The position numbers were made by a program, and so were the translations under genes. The notes under the pieces were generated by a model. The model worked only from the letters and a program-made list of their open reading frames with translations. It was not told the DNA's origin and did no database searches. Of a stretch of DNA of 64,000 nucleotides, positions 48,484 to 58,406 are shown piece after piece. The stretch is from assembly GCF_004016505.1 (NCBI RefSeq), contig NZ_SACR01000004.1, forward strand, positions 1 to 64,000, given 5' to 3'. Source of the stretch: Rubrivivax rivuli. Its GTDB lineage: Bacteria > Pseudomonadota > Gammaproteobacteria > Burkholderiales > Burkholderiaceae_C. Numbering within the stretch: the stretch's first letter is position 1; every line of letters begins with the position of its first letter.

Positions 48484-49212
48484 ATGAGCTTCTCCCGTTC
48501 TTCCGGCCGCGCCGCCGACAGCCTGCGCCCGGTGCGCATCCAGCGCCACTTCACCAAACACGCCGAAGGCTCGGTGCTGGTGTGTTTCGGCGACACCCAG
48601 GTGCTGTGCACCGCCTCGGTGGAAGAGAAGGTGCCGCCCTTCAAGCGCGGCAGCGGCGAGGGCTGGCTCACGGCCGAGTACGGCATGCTGCCGCGCGCCA
48701 CGCACACGCGCAGCGACCGCGAAGCCGCCAAGGGCAAGCAGAGCGGCCGCACGCAGGAAATCCAGCGCCTGATCGGCCGCAGCCTGCGCAGCGTCTTCGA
48801 CCTGCAGGCCCTGGGCGAACGCACCATAAGCCTCGATTGCGACGTGCTTCAGGCCGACGGCGGCACGCGCACCGCGGCCATCACCGGCGCTTTTGTTGCC
48901 GCGCACGACGCGATCTCGGTGCTGCTGGCCCAAGGCAAGCTCACGGCCAGCCCCATCCGCGATTTCGTCGCGGCCGTCTCGGTGGGCGTGGTGCAGGGCG
49001 TGCCGCTGCTCGACCTGGAGTACACCGAAGACTCGGCCTGCGACACCGACATGAACGTGGTGATGACGGGCAGCGGCGGTTTCGTCGAAGTGCAGGGCAC
49101 GGCCGAAGGCGCGCCCTTCTCGCGCGCCGAGATGGACCAGCTGCTGGCGCTGGCCACCAAGGGCATCGCCGAACTCAACGCGCTGCAGCGCCAGGCGCTC
49201 GGGGTGGCCTGA
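48484..49212 (+). CDS. rph: RNase PH
   Basis: 242 aa. Phosphorolytic 3'-5' exoribonuclease acting on tRNA 3' ends. Conserved: [89 protein letters not shown] and [20 protein letters not shown]. Full length; the rdgB start overlaps its stop by one base. Confidence 0.98.
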   Translation: MSFSRSSGRAADSLRPVRIQRHFTKHAEGSVLVCFGDTQVLCTASVEEKVPPFKRGSGEGWLTAEYGMLPRATHTRSDREAAKGKQSGRTQEIQRLIGRSLRSVFDLQALGERTISLDCDVLQADGGTRTAAITGAFVAAHDAISVLLAQGKLTASPIRDFVAAVSVGVVQGVPLLDLEYTEDSACDTDMNVVMTGSGGFVEVQGTAEGAPFSRAEMDQLLALATKGIAELNALQRQALGVA

Positions 49213-49889
49213 TGGGCGGCGCTGTTGCCGCGGCCGGCGCGGCGCCGCTGCGCCTGGTGCTGGCGTCGAACAACGCCAAGAAGCTGAAGGAGTTGCGCGC
49301 GCTGCTGCAAGACCTGCCGCTGGATTTGGTGGCCCAGGGCGAGCTGGGCATTGCCGAGGCCGAAGAGCCGCACCTCACCTTCATCGAGAACGCGCTGGCC
49401 AAGGCGCGGCATGCGGCTGCGGCCTGCGGCGGTGCGGCCATTGCCGACGATTCCGGCTTGTGCGTGGACGCGCTGGGCGGCGCGCCGGGGGTGATCTCCT
49501 CGCATTACGCGGGTGAACTGCCAAGCAGCGCCGCCGCCGACCGCGAGGCTCGCCGCGCGCTGCAGGACGCGGCCAACAATACGCGCCTGCTGCAGGCCTT
49601 GCAGCCCTACGCCGAGCCCACGGCGCGGCGCGCGGCCTTTGTCAGCACGCTGGTGGCCGTGCGCCACGCGCAAGACCCGCAGCCGCTGGTGGCGGTGGGG
49701 CGCTGGCCGGGGCAGATCCTGGCTGCGCCGCGCGGCTCGCAAGGCTTCGGCTACGACCCGCTGATGTTCATCCCCGAACTCGGCCACACCGTGGCCGAAC
49801 TGCCGGCCGAGGTGAAAAACGTGCACAGCCACCGCGCCCGCGCCGTGGGGCAGCTGCGCACGCTGCTGCAAGAGGCCTGGGGCCTGTGA
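49212..49889 (+). CDS. rdgB: XTP/dITP pyrophosphatase (Ham1 family)
   Basis: 225 aa. Removes non-canonical purine nucleoside triphosphates. Features: LVLASNNAKKLKELRALL, the TFIENALAKARHAA catalytic segment, ADDSGLCVDALGG, GFGYDPLMFIPELG and a C-terminal VHSHRARA. ATG at 49212 overlaps the rph stop. Its own stop overlaps the GTG start of hemW (GTGA). Confidence 0.97.
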   Translation: MGGAVAAAGAAPLRLVLASNNAKKLKELRALLQDLPLDLVAQGELGIAEAEEPHLTFIENALAKARHAAAACGGAAIADDSGLCVDALGGAPGVISSHYAGELPSSAAADREARRALQDAANNTRLLQALQPYAEPTARRAAFVSTLVAVRHAQDPQPLVAVGRWPGQILAAPRGSQGFGYDPLMFIPELGHTVAELPAEVKNVHSHRARAVGQLRTLLQEAWGL

Positions 49890-51193
49890 TTCCCATCGCG
49901 CCGCAGGTGGAGGGGCCCGTCGTCGCCGCGCGCGACATGCAGCACTACCTGCGTCCCGGCACGCTGAGTCTGGGCGCTCTGCCGCCGCTGGCGCTGTACG
50001 TGCACCTGCCCTGGTGCCTGAAGAAGTGCCCCTACTGCGACTTCAACAGCCACGAACTCCAGCGCGGCAGCAGCGGCGCCGCGGTGCTGGACGAAGCGCT
50101 GCAGCAGCGGTACATCGATGCGCTGATGGCCGACCTGGAAGCCGCGCTGCCGCTGGTGTGGGGCCGCCGTGTGCACAGCGTCTTCATTGGCGGCGGCACG
50201 CCCAGCCTCTTCACGCCCGAGCGCATCGACACGCTGATCGCCGGCCTGCGTGCGCGCCTGCCGCTGGAGGCCGGCGCCGAGATCACGCTGGAGGCCAACC
50301 CCGGCACCTTCGAGCGCGAACGCTTCCGCGCCTACCGGGCCGCGGGCGTGACCCGCCTGTCCATCGGCGTGCAGAGCTTCGACGACACCGCGCTGCAGCG
50401 CATCGGCCGCGTTCACGACGCCGCGATGGCCCGCGCCGCGGTGGAAGAGGCGCGCGAGGCCTTCGAGACCTTCAACCTCGACCTGATGTACGCGCTGCCC
50501 GGGCAGACGCTGGCGCAGCTGGCGCAGGAGCTCGACACCGCACTCGGCTACGCGCCGCCGCACCTGAGCATCTACCACCTGACGGTGGAGCCGAACACGG
50601 CGTTTGCGAACCGTCCGCCCGAGCATCTGCCCGACGACGATCTGGCCAGCGACATGCTCGACCTCATCACCGAGCGCACCGCGGCCGTGGGCCTGGAGCG
50701 TTACGAGGTCAGCGCCTTCGCGAAGAACGGCCACCGCTGCGCGCACAACCTGAACTACTGGCAGTTCGGCGATTACCTCGGCATCGGCGCGGGCGCGCAC
50801 GGCAAGCTCAGCTTCCCGCACCGCGTGCTGCGCCAGGTGCGCTGGCGCGAGCCGCAGCTGTACATGCAGCACGCCCTGGCCGGCCGTGCCGTGAGCAACG
50901 AACACGAAGTGGCGCGGCGCGACCTGCCTTTCGAGTTCATGATGAACGCGCTGCGCCTGCGTGAAGGCTTCGAGCTTGCGCGCTACACCGAACGCACCGG
51001 GTTGCCGCTGTCCAGCATCTCGTCGGCGCTGCAGCAGGCGCAGGACCGCGGCCTGCTGGAGCCCGTGCCCACGGCCGATGCGCCGACCGGTGCGCCGGCG
51101 CTCGCGGCGGCGATGCGGCCCACGGCGCGGGGCTTCGATTTCCTCTCCGACCTGCAGGCGCTCTTTCTCGCCGAGCCGGTGCGCGGCGGCTGA
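49886..51193 (+). CDS. hemW: HemW-type radical SAM haem chaperone
   Basis: 435 aa, GTG start. Radical SAM cluster CLKKCPYC (CX3CX2C) within ALYVHLPWCLKKCPYCDF. Also GGGTPSLFTPERI, EITLEANPGTFE, RLSIGVQSFDDTALQRIGRVHD, and a C-terminal winged-helix region. It lacks features of true coproporphyrinogen oxidase HemN, so haem trafficking is the better assignment. Last of the rph-rdgB-hemW unit. Confidence 0.94.
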   Translation: MIPIAPQVEGPVVAARDMQHYLRPGTLSLGALPPLALYVHLPWCLKKCPYCDFNSHELQRGSSGAAVLDEALQQRYIDALMADLEAALPLVWGRRVHSVFIGGGTPSLFTPERIDTLIAGLRARLPLEAGAEITLEANPGTFERERFRAYRAAGVTRLSIGVQSFDDTALQRIGRVHDAAMARAAVEEAREAFETFNLDLMYALPGQTLAQLAQELDTALGYAPPHLSIYHLTVEPNTAFANRPPEHLPDDDLASDMLDLITERTAAVGLERYEVSAFAKNGHRCAHNLNYWQFGDYLGIGAGAHGKLSFPHRVLRQVRWREPQLYMQHALAGRAVSNEHEVARRDLPFEFMMNALRLREGFELARYTERTGLPLSSISSALQQAQDRGLLEPVPTADAPTGAPALAAAMRPTARGFDFLSDLQALFLAEPVRGG

Positions 51194-51320
51194 CCCCGAG
51201 TTCGCAGGGGCGGAGTCGGGTGCGCGCTGCATACACTTCGCCGGTCATTTGTCACGCCCCGTGCGGCCCAGCGCTGGCGGGGAGCCGTACCACCCACCTG
51301 CGACCACGGTCGCCGCACCC

Positions 51321-53495
51321 ATGACGTCCAACGCATCGCACCGCTGGCAGTTCTTCCGCCGTGGCGGCTTCGACCAGGTCGAGCTCAAAACCGCAGAAGA
51401 CCTGCGTCATCTGCATACCCTCGACCCCAAGCTGTGGACGGCCCTGGCCTGCCCCACGCAAGGGCTGGAGTTCGACGCCACCACGCTCAAGCTCATCGAC
51501 AGCAATGGCGACGGCAACATCCGCGTGCCCGAGATCCTGGGCGCGGTGCGCTTTGCCTGCGAGCGCCTGCTCGACCCGGGCGTGCTCTTCGGGGGCGGGC
51601 CGCTGAAGCTGGCCTCGCTGCGCGCCGACGACGACGAGGGCCGCAAGCTGCTGGCCGCCGCCCACCACGTGCTGGAGCGGCTGGGCCAGACCGAGGCTGC
51701 GGCGCTGACGGCGGCCGATTTCGCCGACATGACGCGCCTGTTCGCGGCCGACCAGCCCAACGGCGACGGCGTGGTGCCGGCTGCGCTGGCGCAGGCGCAG
51801 GGCGGGGCCGAGCACGGGGCCCTGCTGGCCGGCCTGGTGGCCGACATCGTGGCCACCCAGGGCGCCGTGGCCGACCGCAGCGGCGAACCCGGCGTCAGCG
51901 CCGAGACCACGGCCGCCTTCTTCGAACAGGCCGCCGCCGTGCTGGCCTGGCACCAGCGCGCGCAAGACGCGGCCGAGGCCGTGATGCCGCTGGGCGAGGC
52001 CACCGCCGCCGCGGCCGATGCCGTGGCTGCCGTGCAGGCCAAGGTGGAAGACTTCTTCACCCGCTGCCGCCTGGCCGCGTTTGATACCCGCGCCGCCGAG
52101 CCGCTGAACCCCGCGGCCACCGCCTACGGCGCGCTGGCCGGCTCCACGCTGGGGGCCGGCGACGCAGCCGTGGCCGCGTTGCCGCTGGCCACCGTGGCCG
52201 CCGGCGCCGCCTTGCCCCTGAGCGAAGGCGTGAACCCGGGCTGGGCTGCGGCCATCGCCACCTTGCGCAGCGCTGCCGTCGTGCCGCTGCTGGGCGAACG
52301 CTCGACGCTCGGCGCCGACGACTGGGCCGCACTCACCGCGCGCCTGGCCGCGCACCAGGCCTGGCGCGCCCAACGCCCGGCCGGCGCCGTGGCCGGGCTG
52401 GAGCCTGCGCGCCTGCAGGCCCTGTGCAGTGGCGAGGCCCAGGCACAGCTGCTGGCCGTGGTGGCGGCCGATGCGGCCTCAGACACCTCGGCCGCCACCA
52501 TCGACAGCCTGCAACGCCTGACGCACCTGCACCGCGACCTGGTGACGCTGCTGCGCAATTTCGTCAGCCTGGCCGATTTCTACGACCCGCAGCAGCTGGC
52601 TGTCTTCCAGGCCGGCACGCTCTACCTCGACCAGCGCAGCTGCACCCTCGTGCTGCGCGTGGCAGATGCCGGCGCGCACGCGAAGATGGCGCCCTTCTCG
52701 GGCTGCTACCTCGTCTATTGCCAGTGCGAGCGTGCGGGCGAGGCGCCCGTCACCATCGCGGCCGCGCTCACCGGCGGCAGTGTCGACGAGCTGATGGTGC
52801 CGGGCCGCCACGGCGTGTTCTACGACCGGCAGGGCCGCGACTGGGCTGCCACGGTGACGAAGGTGGTCGACCAGCCTGTCAGCGTGCGGCAGGCCTTCTT
52901 CGCGCCCTACCGTCGCGCCGGACAGTTCATCGAGAACCAGATCCGCAACTTCGCTGCCGCCCGCGAGAAGGCGGCCGATGCCGGCCTGCAGGGCGGCCTT
53001 GCGGCCACCGGCAAGGCCGTGGCCGCGCCCGCACCGGCAGCGCCCGCGGCGCCCACGCCGCCTTTCGACATCGCACGCTTCGCCGGCATCTTCGCAGCCC
53101 TGGGCCTGGCGGTCGGCGCCATCGGCACGGCGCTGACGGCGGCGCTCTCGGGCCTGTTCACGCTGGCGGGGTGGCAACTGCCGCTGGTGCTGGCGGGGGT
53201 GTTGCTCGCGATCTCCGGGCCTTCGATGTTGCTGGCGGTGCTGACGCTGCGCCGGCGCAACCTGGGGCCGTTGCTCGATGCCAATGGCTGGGCCGTGAAC
53301 GCGCGGGCGCGCATCAACATTCCCTTCGGCAGTTCGCTCACCGCCCTGGCCGAACTGCCGGCCGGGGCCACGCGCTCGGCGGTGGATCCGTTCGCTGAGG
53401 CGCCCAGCCGCTGGCCGCTGTGGCTGGCACTGGCCGCGGTGGCGGCGGCGCTGTGGGGTGCGTGGCGCGCTGGCTGGCTGGCGGGCCTCGTCTAG
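51321..53495 (+). CDS. Large EF-hand membrane protein of unknown function
   Basis: 724 aa with ATG at 51321. Residues 60-71 (DSNGDGNIRVPE) form a complete 12-residue EF-hand calcium loop; a degenerate second one, DQPNGDGVV, lies near 145. The central region is Ala-rich and helical. A conserved-looking segment (FYDPQQLAVFQAGTLYLDQRSC, GVFYDRQGRDWAATVTKVVD, SVRQAFFAPYRRAGQFIENQI) precedes two transmembrane helices (about 590-645) and a third at the C-terminus (about 700-722). No signal peptide, so the bulk is cytoplasmic. Not recognised as any characterised family. The 127-bp gap before it suggests its own promoter. Confidence 0.85.
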   Translation: MTSNASHRWQFFRRGGFDQVELKTAEDLRHLHTLDPKLWTALACPTQGLEFDATTLKLIDSNGDGNIRVPEILGAVRFACERLLDPGVLFGGGPLKLASLRADDDEGRKLLAAAHHVLERLGQTEAAALTAADFADMTRLFAADQPNGDGVVPAALAQAQGGAEHGALLAGLVADIVATQGAVADRSGEPGVSAETTAAFFEQAAAVLAWHQRAQDAAEAVMPLGEATAAAADAVAAVQAKVEDFFTRCRLAAFDTRAAEPLNPAATAYGALAGSTLGAGDAAVAALPLATVAAGAALPLSEGVNPGWAAAIATLRSAAVVPLLGERSTLGADDWAALTARLAAHQAWRAQRPAGAVAGLEPARLQALCSGEAQAQLLAVVAADAASDTSAATIDSLQRLTHLHRDLVTLLRNFVSLADFYDPQQLAVFQAGTLYLDQRSCTLVLRVADAGAHAKMAPFSGCYLVYCQCERAGEAPVTIAAALTGGSVDELMVPGRHGVFYDRQGRDWAATVTKVVDQPVSVRQAFFAPYRRAGQFIENQIRNFAAAREKAADAGLQGGLAATGKAVAAPAPAAPAAPTPPFDIARFAGIFAALGLAVGAIGTALTAALSGLFTLAGWQLPLVLAGVLLAISGPSMLLAVLTLRRRNLGPLLDANGWAVNARARINIPFGSSLTALAELPAGATRSAVDPFAEAPSRWPLWLALAAVAAALWGAWRAGWLAGLV

Positions 53496-53520
53496 GCCTC
53501 GCAGCGCGTGGGGCGCCCGC

Positions 53521-54606
53521 TCAGACGCGGGTGGCCACACCCACGTGCTGGCGCAGCCACTCGACCAGCTTGGGCGCGATCTGCGTCAGCGGCAGCACCT
53601 CGCTGGCCGCGCCCTGGTTGATGGCCTCGCGCGGCATGCCGAAGACGACACAGCTCTGCTCGTCCTGCACCAGGTTGTAGCTGCCGGCGTCGCGCATGGT
53701 GCGCATGGCGCGGGCGCCATCGCCGCCCATGCCGGTGAGCATCACGCCCAGGGCGTTGCGGCCCACCACGCGGGCAGCGCTGTCGAAGAGCACTTCCACG
53801 CTGGGCTTGTGGCGGTTGACAGGCTCGCCGTCCTGCACGCGCGCGATGTAGTTCGCGCCCGAGCGCTCCACGCTGAGGTGGAAGCCGCCTGGCGCGATGT
53901 AGGCATGACCCGGCAGCACGCGCTCGCCGTCCTGCGCCTCGGCCACGCGGATGCGGCACAGGCTGTTCAGCCGCGCGGCGTAGCTCTTCGTGAAGCCCGG
54001 GGGCATGTGCTGCGTGATCATCACCGCAGGGCAGTCGGCCGGCAGGTTCACCAGCACCTCGCGCGTGGCCTCGGTGCCGCCGGTCGAGGCGCCGATGAAG
54101 ATGATCTTCTCGGTGCTCAAGCGGCCCAGCGAGGCCATGGTCACCGGCTTGGCCGGCGGCGCGCCTGGTGCGGTGGCCGCCGGTGCGGCCAGGCGGTGCA
54201 CCCGTGCCTTGGCGGCGGTGCGGATCTTGTCGGTGATGTCGGCGCCCAGCTGTCGCAGGCCGTCGGCCACGCCGATCTTGGGCTTGGCGACGAAATCGAT
54301 CGCGCCCAGCTCCAGCGCCTTGAGTGTCACGTCGGCGCCGCGTTCGGTCAGCGTGCTGACCATCACCACCGGCATGGGGCGCAGGCGCATCAGGCGGCTG
54401 AGGAAGTCGATGCCGTCCATGCGCGGCATCTCGACGTCGAGCGTGATCACGTCGGGGTTGAGGTTGCGGATCATCTCGCGCGCCACCAGCGGGTCGGCGG
54501 CGGCGCCGATGCAGGTCATGTCGGGCTGGCGGTCGATGATCTCGGCCAGCAGGCCTCGGACGAGGGCAGAGTCGTCGACGACGACAACACGGGTCTTGGT
54601 GCTCAT
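53521..54606 (-). CDS. cheB: Chemotaxis protein-glutamate methylesterase CheB
   Basis: 361 aa. Receiver domain (1-120, phosphoacceptor Asp57, [14 protein letters not shown]) and methylesterase domain (160-350) with the Ser-His-Asp triad in [17 protein letters not shown] and LTGMGGDGA. Demethylates and deamidates chemoreceptors. Start ATG 54606. Third gene of cheR-cheD-cheB. Ends 25 bp from the convergent EF-hand gene with no obvious terminator. Confidence 0.98.
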   Translation of the reverse strand: MSTKTRVVVVDDSALVRGLLAEIIDRQPDMTCIGAAADPLVAREMIRNLNPDVITLDVEMPRMDGIDFLSRLMRLRPMPVVMVSTLTERGADVTLKALELGAIDFVAKPKIGVADGLRQLGADITDKIRTAAKARVHRLAAPAATAPGAPPAKPVTMASLGRLSTEKIIFIGASTGGTEATREVLVNLPADCPAVMITQHMPPGFTKSYAARLNSLCRIRVAEAQDGERVLPGHAYIAPGGFHLSVERSGANYIARVQDGEPVNRHKPSVEVLFDSAARVVGRNALGVMLTGMGGDGARAMRTMRDAGSYNLVQDEQSCVVFGMPREAINQGAASEVLPLTQIAPKLVEWLRQHVGVATRV

Positions 54607-54647
54607 TCGAAGGTCTCCCTGATCTCTTTTGCGTCGCGTGCCTGTCT

Positions 54648-55328
54648 TCAGAACAGGTCGACGCTGCCGCCGCCGCTGGCCACCGGCACCACCTTGTTGG
54701 AGGCAGCGCGTTCCTGCGCCAGCAGGGCCTCGGTGTTGGCCGAGGCCAGGCGCTTGACCATGGCTTTGCCGCTGGCCGGCAGGAAGCAGACCTTGCGCGG
54801 GTAGATGTCCAGCACGTCCTTGCTCACGACGGTGATGCGCTCGGTGCGCAGGTAGTCCAGCACGAAGGCGGTGTTGCGCTCGCCGACGTTGATGGTGTTC
54901 ATGCCGCTGATCACGGCGCCGCCCCCGAAGACCTTGGCCTCCATGGTGCTGCGCGTGGCGCCGCGCTTGACCATCTCGCCGATCAGCAGGTCCATCGCGA
55001 AGCTGCCGTAGCGTCCGCTGTCGGCGCCGCCGCTCTGCCCGGTGTCGGGCAAGAGGAAGTGGTTCATGCCGCCGACGCGCTTCTCGCGGTCCCACAGGCA
55101 GGCGGCGATGCAGGAACCCAGGGTCGTCATCACCAGCAGGTCTTCGTCGGCGACGAAGAACTCGCCCGGCAGCACCTTCACCGCCTCGTTCTTGAAGTGC
55201 GCGTCATAGAAGAAGAAGGACGCCTCGCCGGACTTGCGTGGTGCAGCCTTCAGCCGCTCCAGCCGGCTGGGGGCGGGCCGGCCCAGCGGGGCGGCAGGCG
55301 AGGGGGCAGCGTAGGAGGTGAAGGCCAT
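54648..55328 (-). CDS. cheD: Chemoreceptor glutamine deamidase CheD
   Basis: 226 aa. Conserved: [12 protein letters not shown] (catalytic Cys), [12 protein letters not shown] (catalytic His), [11 protein letters not shown], and a C-terminal GGGSVDLF. A Ser/Pro/Ala-rich N-terminus of about 35 residues precedes the core. It deamidates receptor glutamines and can bind CheY. 41 bp before cheB. Confidence 0.97.
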   Translation of the reverse strand: MAFTSYAAPSPAAPLGRPAPSRLERLKAAPRKSGEASFFFYDAHFKNEAVKVLPGEFFVADEDLLVMTTLGSCIAACLWDREKRVGGMNHFLLPDTGQSGGADSGRYGSFAMDLLIGEMVKRGATRSTMEAKVFGGGAVISGMNTINVGERNTAFVLDYLRTERITVVSKDVLDIYPRKVCFLPASGKAMVKRLASANTEALLAQERAASNKVVPVASGGGSVDLF

Positions 55329-55394
55329 GAAGGGGGATATCGGCTCGCGCGACGGTCGCTTGAGGGCGGGCAGTGCGCAGCAGGGCTGCGGGAC

Positions 55395-56261
55395 TCAGAC
55401 GCGTTCGTAGATGGTCTTGCCGCGTAGGCGGAAGAGATCGCGCGAATCGGTGAAGTTCTCCGAGTGGCCCACGTACAGCAGCGCACCCGGCTTCATCTGC
55501 GCGTGCATGCGTTCGAGCACCTTGCGCTGCGTCGGGTTGTCGAAATAGATCATCACGTTGCGGCAGAACACGATGTCGAAGGGCTCGCCCAGCGCCGACC
55601 AACTGGTGCTCATCAGGTTGAAGGGGCGGAACTCGATCAGCCGTGCCAGCTCGGGCTTGATGCGGATGTGCCCGGCATTGGCGCCGGTGCCGCGCATGAA
55701 GTGACGGCGCAGTCGCTCGGGGCTGAGCCCGCGGGCATCGGCGCTGTACACACCGCGCTGCGCGGTGGCCAGCACCTTGGTGTCGATGTCGCTGCACACC
55801 AGCTTCACCTGGGCCGAGGCGCCCAGGGTTTCCACCACCGTCATCGCCAGCGAATAGGGCTCTTCACCCGTGGACGCGGCGTTGCACCAGATGCGCAGCG
55901 GGCGCCCCTGCATCAGCGAGGCGCGGGCGCGCAGGTCGTCCACCAGGGCGTGGAAGTGGTGTTCTTCTCGGAAGAAGGCGGTGAGGTTGGTCGTGAGGCA
56001 GTTCACGAACTCCTGCCATTCGCTCTCGGCCTCGGGGCCGGTGGCCCGCTCCAGCCACTGCAGGTATTCGCTGAAGCCGCCATGTCGCGTCTCTCTCAAT
56101 CGGCGGGAGAGGCGGCTGTACACCATCGCCTGCTTGCCGGCGTGCAGGCTGATGCCGGCGCGCTGGTAGATGAGCTGGCGGACGCGCTCGAAATCGGCGG
56201 GCGTCAGCGTGAACTCCTGGTCGGAGACCGTGGGCACCGGGGGCATGACGGCAGCGGGCAT
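55395..56261 (-). CDS. cheR: Chemotaxis methyltransferase CheR
   Basis: 288 aa. N-terminal helical CheR_N (FERVRQLIYQRAGISLHAGKQAMVYSRLSRRLRE), LTTNLTAFFREEHHF, SAM-binding WCNAASTGEEPYSLAM, SDIDTKVLATAQRGVY and FDIVFCRNVMIYFDNPTQ, ending FRLRGKTIYERV. ATG 56261 gives a short Pro-rich lead. First gene of the adaptation operon, with 66 bp to cheD. No chemoreceptor, cheA or flagellar structural gene is in the window. Confidence 0.97.
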   Translation of the reverse strand: MPAAVMPPVPTVSDQEFTLTPADFERVRQLIYQRAGISLHAGKQAMVYSRLSRRLRETRHGGFSEYLQWLERATGPEAESEWQEFVNCLTTNLTAFFREEHHFHALVDDLRARASLMQGRPLRIWCNAASTGEEPYSLAMTVVETLGASAQVKLVCSDIDTKVLATAQRGVYSADARGLSPERLRRHFMRGTGANAGHIRIKPELARLIEFRPFNLMSTSWSALGEPFDIVFCRNVMIYFDNPTQRKVLERMHAQMKPGALLYVGHSENFTDSRDLFRLRGKTIYERV

Positions 56262-56503
56262 GGGCAACTCTGGGTGGTTGTGCGGCAAGGGCCCCGTCAA
56301 CACGGGCCACACGGCGGCCGCGCGGTCTGGGGTTCTGCCCGAGTTTGGCGCGGGCACCCGGGGCGCGAAGGTGCAAAGTGCGGTGCGCGAACCCGCCATT
56401 TCCAGGCATCCCGGCCCTCCGGCCAGGGCCGTTGCAGGGCGGGGCGCTGCTAGACTGGGCTGGAGCCTGGCCACTGCCCTTCCAACCGCCTGCCGTCCCA
56501 CCC

Positions 56504-57229
56504 TTGGACCCATCGCCCCTTCCGCTGCCCGCCGACGCACCGGGCCTGCGCCTGGAAAGTGCGCTGCAACTGCTGGCGCACTCGGGCGTGGCGCTGCCCG
56601 GCGGCGAGCCCGGCAGCGAGGCCTGGCTGCAGGGCCTGGTGGACGCGCTGGTCGAGATCTCCAGCCGCGACGCCCTCACGGGCCTGGCCAACCGCCGCGC
56701 CTTCGAGCTGGCGCTGGCGCGCGAGATCGACCGCGTGGCCCGCAGCGGTGAACCCGCGCTGCTGCTGACGCTGGACATCGACCACTTCAAGCGCGTCAAC
56801 GACACCTGGGGCCACGGTGCCGGCGACCAGGTGCTGCGTGCCGTGGCCGCCGCGCTGGTGGACAGCGTGCGCCCCATGGACCTGGTGGCGCGCATCGGCG
56901 GCGAGGAGTTCGCCATCATCCTGCCCAACTGCGCCAGCGCCTTCGGCGAGACCGTGGCCGAGCGTGTGCGCCGCCGCGTGGAGCACATGCCGGTGGCGGT
57001 GGCACCGGGGCAGCAACTGAACTGCACCGTGAGCATCGGCGGCGCCTTCGCGCCGCAGTGGGTGCGCTCGACCCCCACGCTGTGGGTGGAGCGCGCCGAC
57101 CAGCAGCTGTATCTCGCCAAGGCCCAGGGCCGCAATCTCGTGCGGCTGGAGCCCACGGCCGTTTCGGTGGTCAGCAACGAAGAGCGCCGCCTGCTCTTCG
57201 AGACCTTCCAGTTCCAGGACCACGAATGA
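56504..57229 (+). CDS. Diguanylate cyclase (GGDEF domain) with inhibitory I-site
   Basis: About 241 aa from a TTG start at 56504; the start is uncertain since no ATG lies nearby. GGDEF domain from about 75 (SSRDALTGLANRRAFEL, LDIDHFKRVNDTWGH) with GGEEF at 132-136. RPMD lies exactly five residues before it, the standard RxxD c-di-GMP inhibition site. Predicted to make c-di-GMP under product feedback. No membrane span or known sensor domain in the N-terminal 70 residues. Its stop overlaps the next gene's ATG. Confidence 0.9.
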   Translation: MDPSPLPLPADAPGLRLESALQLLAHSGVALPGGEPGSEAWLQGLVDALVEISSRDALTGLANRRAFELALAREIDRVARSGEPALLLTLDIDHFKRVNDTWGHGAGDQVLRAVAAALVDSVRPMDLVARIGGEEFAIILPNCASAFGETVAERVRRRVEHMPVAVAPGQQLNCTVSIGGAFAPQWVRSTPTLWVERADQQLYLAKAQGRNLVRLEPTAVSVVSNEERRLLFETFQFQDHE

Positions 57230-57978
57230 CGATCACCGCCATCACCAGCGGCAAGGGCGGCGTGGGCAAGACCTTCGTCTCGGCCAACCTCGCCTCGGCC
57301 CTGGCCCGCAACGGCCGCAAGGTGCTGGTGCTCGACGCCGACCTCGGCCTGGCCAACCTCGACGTGCTGCTGAACCTGTACCCCAAGATCACGCTGCACG
57401 ACGTGTTCACCGGCAAGCACTCGCTGCCCGAGGCCATCGTGCCGGTGTCCAACGGCTTCTGGGTGCTGCTGGCGGGCTCGGGCATGGTCGAGTACTCGCG
57501 CATGACGCCCGAGATCCGCGAGCAGCTGCAGAAGGTGATCGCCGAGCTGGAGCCGCGCTTCGACCACGTGCTGCTCGACACCGGCGCCGGCATCAGCGAC
57601 GTGGTGCTCTACACCGTGAGCCTGGCGCGCAACGTGCTCGTCGTCGTCACGCCCGAGCCTACCTCGCTGACCGACGCCTACGCCACCATCAAGGTGCTGG
57701 CGCAGTCGCAGGGGCGGCGGCGCTTCGACCTCGTGGTCAACCAGGTGCGCAAGCCCGGTGAAGGCCGTGCCGTGCGCCAGCAGCTGCAACAGGTGGTGGA
57801 CCGCTACGTCAACCCGGGTCTCGATGCGCCGGTGCGGCTGGAACTGCTGGGCGAGGTGCCGCTGGACAGCGCCGTTCGCGAATCCATCCTGCGCCGGCAG
57901 CTGTTGATGGAGATGCTGCCGGGCACGCCGGCGGCGGTGGGCCTGTCGGCCGTGGCCGGCAAGGTGATGGATCTGTGA
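57226..57978 (+). CDS. MinD/FlhG-like ParA-family ATPase
   Basis: 250 aa. Deviant Walker A SGKGGVGKT (8-16), LVLDADLGLANLDVLLNL, Walker B DHVLLDTGAGISD and VVVTPEPTSLTDAYATIK, as in FlhG/FleN/YlxH proteins that control flagellar number. It lacks the N-terminal activating DQA-LR extension of classical FlhG and no flhF is adjacent, so the specific role is uncertain. ATG overlaps the diguanylate cyclase stop (ATGA), and its stop overlaps the haemoglobin start. Confidence 0.88.
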   Translation: MTITAITSGKGGVGKTFVSANLASALARNGRKVLVLDADLGLANLDVLLNLYPKITLHDVFTGKHSLPEAIVPVSNGFWVLLAGSGMVEYSRMTPEIREQLQKVIAELEPRFDHVLLDTGAGISDVVLYTVSLARNVLVVVTPEPTSLTDAYATIKVLAQSQGRRRFDLVVNQVRKPGEGRAVRQQLQQVVDRYVNPGLDAPVRLELLGEVPLDSAVRESILRRQLLMEMLPGTPAAVGLSAVAGKVMDL

Positions 57979-58406
57979 GCGGGGGCAGCGCTGCGGCCGC
58001 GGAGGCCGCCACGCCCCTCACGCCTTACGAGCGCCTGGGCGGCGAGCCCGGCGTGCGCGCCCTGGTCGACCGCTTCTACGACCTGATGGACCTGGAGCCG
58101 CACTACGCCGAGCTGCGTGCCATCCACCCGGCCACGCTGGACGGTTCGCGCGACAAGCTGCACTGGTTCCTGTGCGGCTGGCTGGGTGGGCCCGATCTCT
58201 ACATCCAGCGTTACGGCCACCCGCGGCTGCGCGCGCGCCACCTGCCCTACCGCATCACCGTGCGCGAGCGCGACCAGTGGATGGCCTGCATGATCCAGGC
58301 GATGCAGGAGCGCGAGCTCGAAGCCGCGCTGGCCCAGCGCCTGGCCGAGGCCTTCTTCGGCACCGCCGACTGGATGGTGAACCAGGCGGGGCCGCCGGCA
58401 GCTTAG
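57975..58406 (+). CDS. Group II truncated haemoglobin (TrHbO type)
   Basis: 143 aa, GTG start overlapping the ATPase stop (GTGA). Pattern YERLGGEPGVRALVDRFYDLMD, AELRAIHPATLDGSRDKLHWFL, GWLGGPDLYIQRYGHPRLRARHLPY and ERDQWMACMIQAM fit group II truncated globins; the proximal His lies in GHPRLRARH. Likely binds O2 or NO. Its stop codon shares bases with the convergent cytochrome b stop. Confidence 0.93.
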   Translation: MSGGSAAAAEAATPLTPYERLGGEPGVRALVDRFYDLMDLEPHYAELRAIHPATLDGSRDKLHWFLCGWLGGPDLYIQRYGHPRLRARHLPYRITVRERDQWMACMIQAMQERELEAALAQRLAEAFFGTADWMVNQAGPPAA

